Program-made: the position numbers and the translations under genes
Source of the DNA: Arthrobacter sp. 9V
GTDB taxonomy: Bacteria; Actinomycetota; Actinomycetes; Actinomycetales; Micrococcaceae
NCBI RefSeq assembly: GCF_902506065.1
Contig: NZ_LR732912.1
Coordinates: forward strand, 3,221,388-3,285,387
DNA: 64,000 bases
Direction: 5' to 3'
Shown: piece by piece, positions 60,626 through 64,000 of the stretch
How the letters are laid out: every line of letters starts with the position of its first letter
How positions within the stretch are numbered: position 1 is the stretch's first letter
Notes under the pieces: generated by a model
Seen by the model: only the letters and a program-made list of their open reading frames with translations
Databases searched by the model: none
Told to the model about the DNA's origin: nothing

Positions 60626-61094
60626 GCACACTCCAATAGCAGCAGTCCCATGATCCGGGAGGGGTTTGGGGTTCCGCGATGCGCGGTCCCTGGCCTAGAA
60701 GCCGGCGGCGGCTGGGGGGAGAGTCTCGGTCTCAGAAGACTCTGTCGCCGCCGGCTTCGTACAGGGCCGGTCCACCTTTCGGCGGCCGGAGCATCGGCCA
60801 AAGAGACCTTCCGATGCGGGTGATGCGATTTCCGGAATCCCGGTGATGCTTGGGGCTGAACCGTTCTTCCAAGATCAATACTGCCGGGGCGCACCACGGC
60901 GTACATCAGTAGTTGGTACTCGAAAAACAGCCCCCTTTTGCTTCCCCGGTACTCTGTTGTACTCAGTCCCCGGACAAGGCACTACTTGGTTGCGACACGA
61001 AATACCCGTGCATTACTCCATTGATTGGTTAAATACCGCGGGATTCCGGGGCTCGTGATTCCGGAGGCTGTTTTGTGCGGTACTCAGGGGGGCG
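60626..61094. other. Intergenic region between the two LAL genes
   Basis: It contains the two-tier hairpin described separately, then an AT-richer stretch (60915-61060) that should hold the promoter of the gene at 60625. GTACTC occurs four times (60916, 60949, 60959 and 61080), three of them within 49 bases. No coding frame is convincing. Confidence 0.5.
60698..60758. terminator. Two-tier hairpin in the leader of the HTH-less LAL gene
   Basis: The outer 13-bp stem GAAGCCGGCGGCG (60698-60710) pairs with 60746-60758. The inner stem AGAGTCT/AGACTCT lies at 60720-60726 and 60737-60743. There is no T-run. It could end the upstream LAL transcript or fold in the leader of the next gene. Confidence 0.6.
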
Positions 61095-63755
61095 TCAGTG
61101 ACGGACGGCAGCGCCCAGATCTTCGCGACGACGGATACCCAGTTTTGCGTAGCTCCGGTACAAGTGACCTTCCACGGTCCGGACGGACACCATGAGTTTC
61201 TCGGCGATCTGACGGTCAGTCAGTCCTGAGACGGCCAAGGCCACAATGTCCTGTTCGCGCCGCGTCAGCGGCACTGACCGGTCCGCCTCGGTTTGAGGGT
61301 CGTGGACCAGGGCGTCGCCGAGGCTCGCCTCACTGACATCCCGCAGTACTGCTGCCTGCCTGGCCTCGGGGCGTTTGCCTTCGGCGTCGAAAGTCACAGC
61401 CGCTTGGTCGAACGCCACCGCGGCCGGTCCGGGCATTCCCGATGCCGCCAAGAGGTTGCCTGCGTTTACCAGGCCGTGGCCCTCGCCGCGCAATTGTGCC
61501 GCCGCCAACGATTGCCAGCCCGTTGCCCAGCTTCCTGCCATGGACTTCGCCGTTTCCTGGATGGACTCCATGGCATGCACGTCCCCGAGCTCCGCCCTGA
61601 GCACCAGATTTTGCAGCAGAATTCCTGGTAGCCGGTGTAAATGGCCGGATTCCGCCAGGCTCTCCATCTTCTGCAGGCCGGTGCCTTTGGTGAGAAATTC
61701 CCGGCCGGCATGCCTGAACAGCTCGGCGAGGGCCTCCACATAAGCACCACCGCTGGCAGCGGCTGGCTGCTCACCCTCCAGTCGCCGGGCAAGCGTGGCA
61801 TCGCCGGACCTGGCCGCCGCGTAGAACGCCAGGGCGGTTCCCAAGCCTCGCAACTGAAGCGGGTCCCTGAGCTGCAGGGCTTCGACCGCGGGCGTCAGCA
61901 ACTCCGTTGCCTTCTCCAAGCGTCCCTGGCGCAGCAGTGACAGGCCTTTGAGCGCTTCAATGTCGCCGCCGAAGTAGATGAGACCCCCGGCGGAACCGGC
62001 GGCGTAGCGTTCAAGCGCAGCCCCGGCCGCCTCCCATTCTCCGGATTCCAAGGCCGCAAGTGTGTAACGCAGCAGGACGAAGCAGCTGAAGTACAAAAGC
62101 TCGCGGGGATGCTCATCCAACAGCAGCAGGGCTTCGCGGCCGGCCTCCAAAGCCTCCACGGCTTGGCCCTCCACCGTCAGCAGCTCACACTGCATGGCGC
62201 GCAGGAATATCCGATTCATGGCAAGATCGGGGCCATCCGTTGCGAACTCTTCGGCAAAGCGATCCAGGCCTTCGCGGAGTTCCTCGTAGTGGCCGTCATT
62301 GGCAAGTGCCGCCAACTCCACAGCGCGCACGTGCCCTTCTACTTGCTGGAGCACAGGATCAGAGGACTCCCGCTCACGCATCAGGGCTTTGGCAGCGGTC
62401 CGGGCATCTGCCACAATCTCAGCCGATGAGTCCCCCGCAGCGTTGCGCGCGGCAGCCCACAACAAGCCGGCGCCCAAGGGCCCTGATACGTCAGCTTCCA
62501 GGAACCCGGCGTCTTCCTCCAGAAGCCGGACGGCGCCGCGGTAGTCGCCGTCGTGGTAGTTGACCAGCGCCCTCACGGCGCGTGCGCGCGGTTGGAGCGC
62601 CTCCGAGCGGACTTTGGCGGCAGCCGCCAGCGCCAGCGGATGTTGGAGCGTCTTTGCGGCAAGGAAGGCTGCCTGCACCAGCCGTTCATCGTCGACGTCG
62701 GCACCACAGTCAAGGGCCCAGCTCACCATTCGCAGCAGTGCCTCGTCGGTGGACGGTTCCGCTGGCAGTTCCTGCACCATGCGTTGGCGGATCTGGAGGC
62801 TCCGGGCAGGCGAAACGATGCGTCGGAGCGCCTCGCTGTACATGGGGTGCCACATTTTCAGCGGCCCGCCGGGTCCGTTGACGGAGACCACCAGCCTGTT
62901 ATCCATCAGCGCCCGTACAGTGTCCCTGCCTACCTGCGAATCCAGCACGGCGGCAGGGACGGGTTCGGACAACGCAATGACGTACATCGCCTCCCGTTCG
63001 GCTTCGCTGGTCCGAAGGACCCTGTTGCGGACTACCTCGGCAAGGCGTTCGCCGCTGCCGGAGATGGCCCGCGTCAGCAGCCACACTCCGTTGCGGCGGA
63101 CCAGGTTTCCGTCAGCTTTCGAGTCCTCAAGGAGGCAATGGAGCAGCAAGGGATTGCCTCCGGACATGGCGTGCAATACCTCCGCCGCACCAGACATGAC
63201 CGCACCCCCGAGGGACTTTTCCGCCAGCTCAGTAACGGTTTCAGGTTCGAGCGGGTGGAGTTCCAGCCGCTCGGCCAGTCCGTCGTACCAGAGCTGTAGC
63301 AAGGCCGCCGGCAAGCCGGGCCTGGGCCTGCTGGTGGCTACCAGCCGCGCCCATCCTGCGGTGACCAGTTCGGCCAAAATCTGGGTGCTGCCTTCATCCA
63401 GGTCATGGGCATCGTCCACGATCAGCAGCAGGCGGGCACCTTCGCCGCCACGCCGTTTCTCGAACTGGGACCAGAACTCGCGGAGGATCGCCACGGGAGA
63501 GGTTGCTTGCTCCACGGGAAGATCCAGAAGATAAGGGGCCAGTACCCCGTAGGGAACGGCGGACAGGGCAGGGCTTCCATGAACCCGCATCACCACCATT
63601 TCGCCGGCCAGGCGTGCTGCAATTTCAGCGGCCAGGGCGGTCTTGCCAATCCCCGGATCGGCAACCAGAAGTACAGCCCCGGTGCCTTCCTGCCGCAGTA
63701 TCTCCGTGGCCAGCTCCAGTTCGGCGTCCCGGCCTACAAGGTGCTCAGCCTGCAT
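61095..63755 (-). CDS. LuxR family LAL regulator (AAA ATPase + HTH)
   Basis: An 886-residue signal-responsive activator. The order is: P-loop VLLVADPGIGKTALAAEIA near residue 32, Walker B LLLIVDDAHDLDE, VATSRPRPGLPAALLQLWYDG, a long helical TPR-like middle, then a LuxR HTH in the last 65 residues (LTRREQDIVALAVSGLTDRQIAEKLMVSVRTVEGHLYRSYAKLGIRRREDL). LAL proteins bind ATP and often a sugar or other ligand, then activate a nearby operon; the target is not evident. I chose the ATG at 63755 (MQAEHLVGRD); a TTG two codons upstream is possible. Confidence 0.88.
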   Translation of the reverse strand: MQAEHLVGRDAELELATEILRQEGTGAVLLVADPGIGKTALAAEIAARLAGEMVVMRVHGSPALSAVPYGVLAPYLLDLPVEQATSPVAILREFWSQFEKRRGGEGARLLLIVDDAHDLDEGSTQILAELVTAGWARLVATSRPRPGLPAALLQLWYDGLAERLELHPLEPETVTELAEKSLGGAVMSGAAEVLHAMSGGNPLLLHCLLEDSKADGNLVRRNGVWLLTRAISGSGERLAEVVRNRVLRTSEAEREAMYVIALSEPVPAAVLDSQVGRDTVRALMDNRLVVSVNGPGGPLKMWHPMYSEALRRIVSPARSLQIRQRMVQELPAEPSTDEALLRMVSWALDCGADVDDERLVQAAFLAAKTLQHPLALAAAAKVRSEALQPRARAVRALVNYHDGDYRGAVRLLEEDAGFLEADVSGPLGAGLLWAAARNAAGDSSAEIVADARTAAKALMRERESSDPVLQQVEGHVRAVELAALANDGHYEELREGLDRFAEEFATDGPDLAMNRIFLRAMQCELLTVEGQAVEALEAGREALLLLDEHPRELLYFSCFVLLRYTLAALESGEWEAAGAALERYAAGSAGGLIYFGGDIEALKGLSLLRQGRLEKATELLTPAVEALQLRDPLQLRGLGTALAFYAAARSGDATLARRLEGEQPAAASGGAYVEALAELFRHAGREFLTKGTGLQKMESLAESGHLHRLPGILLQNLVLRAELGDVHAMESIQETAKSMAGSWATGWQSLAAAQLRGEGHGLVNAGNLLAASGMPGPAAVAFDQAAVTFDAEGKRPEARQAAVLRDVSEASLGDALVHDPQTEADRSVPLTRREQDIVALAVSGLTDRQIAEKLMVSVRTVEGHLYRSYAKLGIRRREDLGAAVRH

Positions 63756-63796
63756 GGGCAACCCGCGTCAGGGCTACGGAAGTTTCGCGCCTCGGT

Positions 63797-64000
63797 TCAC
63801 AGCAGTCCATTGAGCTCGCCCCGAGACGATACGCCGAGCTTGGTGAACACCTGGTACAGATGACCCTCTACAGTTCGCACAGACACCCCAATATCCATCG
63901 CGATTTCGCGGTTGCTGACACCCTTTCCCGCGAGTTTAGCAATTTGGCGTTCCCGTTCGGTCAGTACCGGCGCGTCGCTGCGCGGCTGAATCGGCAAGGC
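63797..64000 (-). CDS. LuxR family regulator, C-terminal part only
   Basis: The open frame runs off the window edge, so only about the last 67 residues are seen. They form a LuxR HTH: LTERERQIAKLAGKGVSNREIAMDIGVSVRTVEGHLYQVFTKLGVSSRGELNGLL. It closely resembles the HTH of the gene 40 bases downstream, so it is probably a third LAL paralog in a tandem array. Its N-terminal domains are outside the window. Confidence 0.8.
   Translation of the reverse strand, partial: ALPIQPRSDAPVLTERERQIAKLAGKGVSNREIAMDIGVSVRTVEGHLYQVFTKLGVSSRGELNGLL

Noticed and set aside
1..64000. CRISPR array, insertion sequence, prophage, tRNA or rRNA
   Set aside because: I saw no evenly spaced long direct repeats with unique spacers, no transposase or integrase motif, and no tRNA or rRNA sequence by eye. 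A tRNA scan would settle the point for small RNAs.

Overview
This window reads as the chromosome of a high-GC actinobacterium of the family Micrococcaceae, most likely Arthrobacter or Paenarthrobacter. The evidence is the GC-rich codon use, the three-subunit acyl-CoA carboxylase (AccA, AccD, AccE), the small SCO4848-type and DUF2505 proteins, the LpdA-like quinone reductase, the levansucrase/levanase pair, and many promoters whose -10 box lies about seven bases before a GTG or ATG start. I see no rRNA, tRNA, CRISPR array, phage block or insertion sequence. It looks like ordinary core and accessory chromosome.

Layout. 0-14.4 kb: a PH-domain protein (cut by the window edge), birA, an HSDL2-like dehydrogenase, accD-accE, a DUF885 peptidase-like protein, a DAACS carboxylate symporter, a YbjQ protein, a TetR-MMPL exporter pair, maf and accA. 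Biotin ligase and the carboxylase subunits it serves lie together, and accD and accA share a palindrome upstream. 14.5-21.4 kb: an MHS-family transporter, then the nitrate operon (nitrate transporter, molybdopterin nitrate reductase, FAD/[2Fe-2S] electron-transfer subunit). 21.4-30.4 kb: a metallo-beta-lactamase-fold hydrolase flanked by two copies of a 48-bp hairpin, an LpdA-like quinone reductase, purine nucleoside phosphorylase, levansucrase, a GH32 levanase-like lipoprotein and a phosphohexomutase. 30.4-35.9 kb: divergent nirD and nirB, then cobA and a HemD/winged-helix protein resembling the nitrate regulator NnaR. With the first nitrate operon this completes nitrate to ammonium, including the siroheme branch.

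35.9-44.3 kb: an SOS polymerase umuC and its partner umuD, each with its own LexA box but 6.7 kb apart. Between them lie a sigma factor with a membrane partner, a sugar porter with its LacI regulator, and an MFS exporter with an ArsR metal sensor. 44.4-58.1 kb: housekeeping genes (reductases, deoC, mfd, nhaA, sufU, sufS). 58.1-64 kb: three LuxR-type STAND/LAL regulators in a row, one of which lacks the DNA-binding domain.

The most interesting points are regulatory: GlnR-like pentamer arrays in the same geometry at the narK, nirD and nirB promoters; a TGTAG-n5-CTACA palindrome shared by accD and accA; a palindrome shared by the HSDL2-like gene and a lone flavoprotein; covarying hairpin repeats around one gene; and a LAL ATPase without its HTH beside two relatives that keep theirs.
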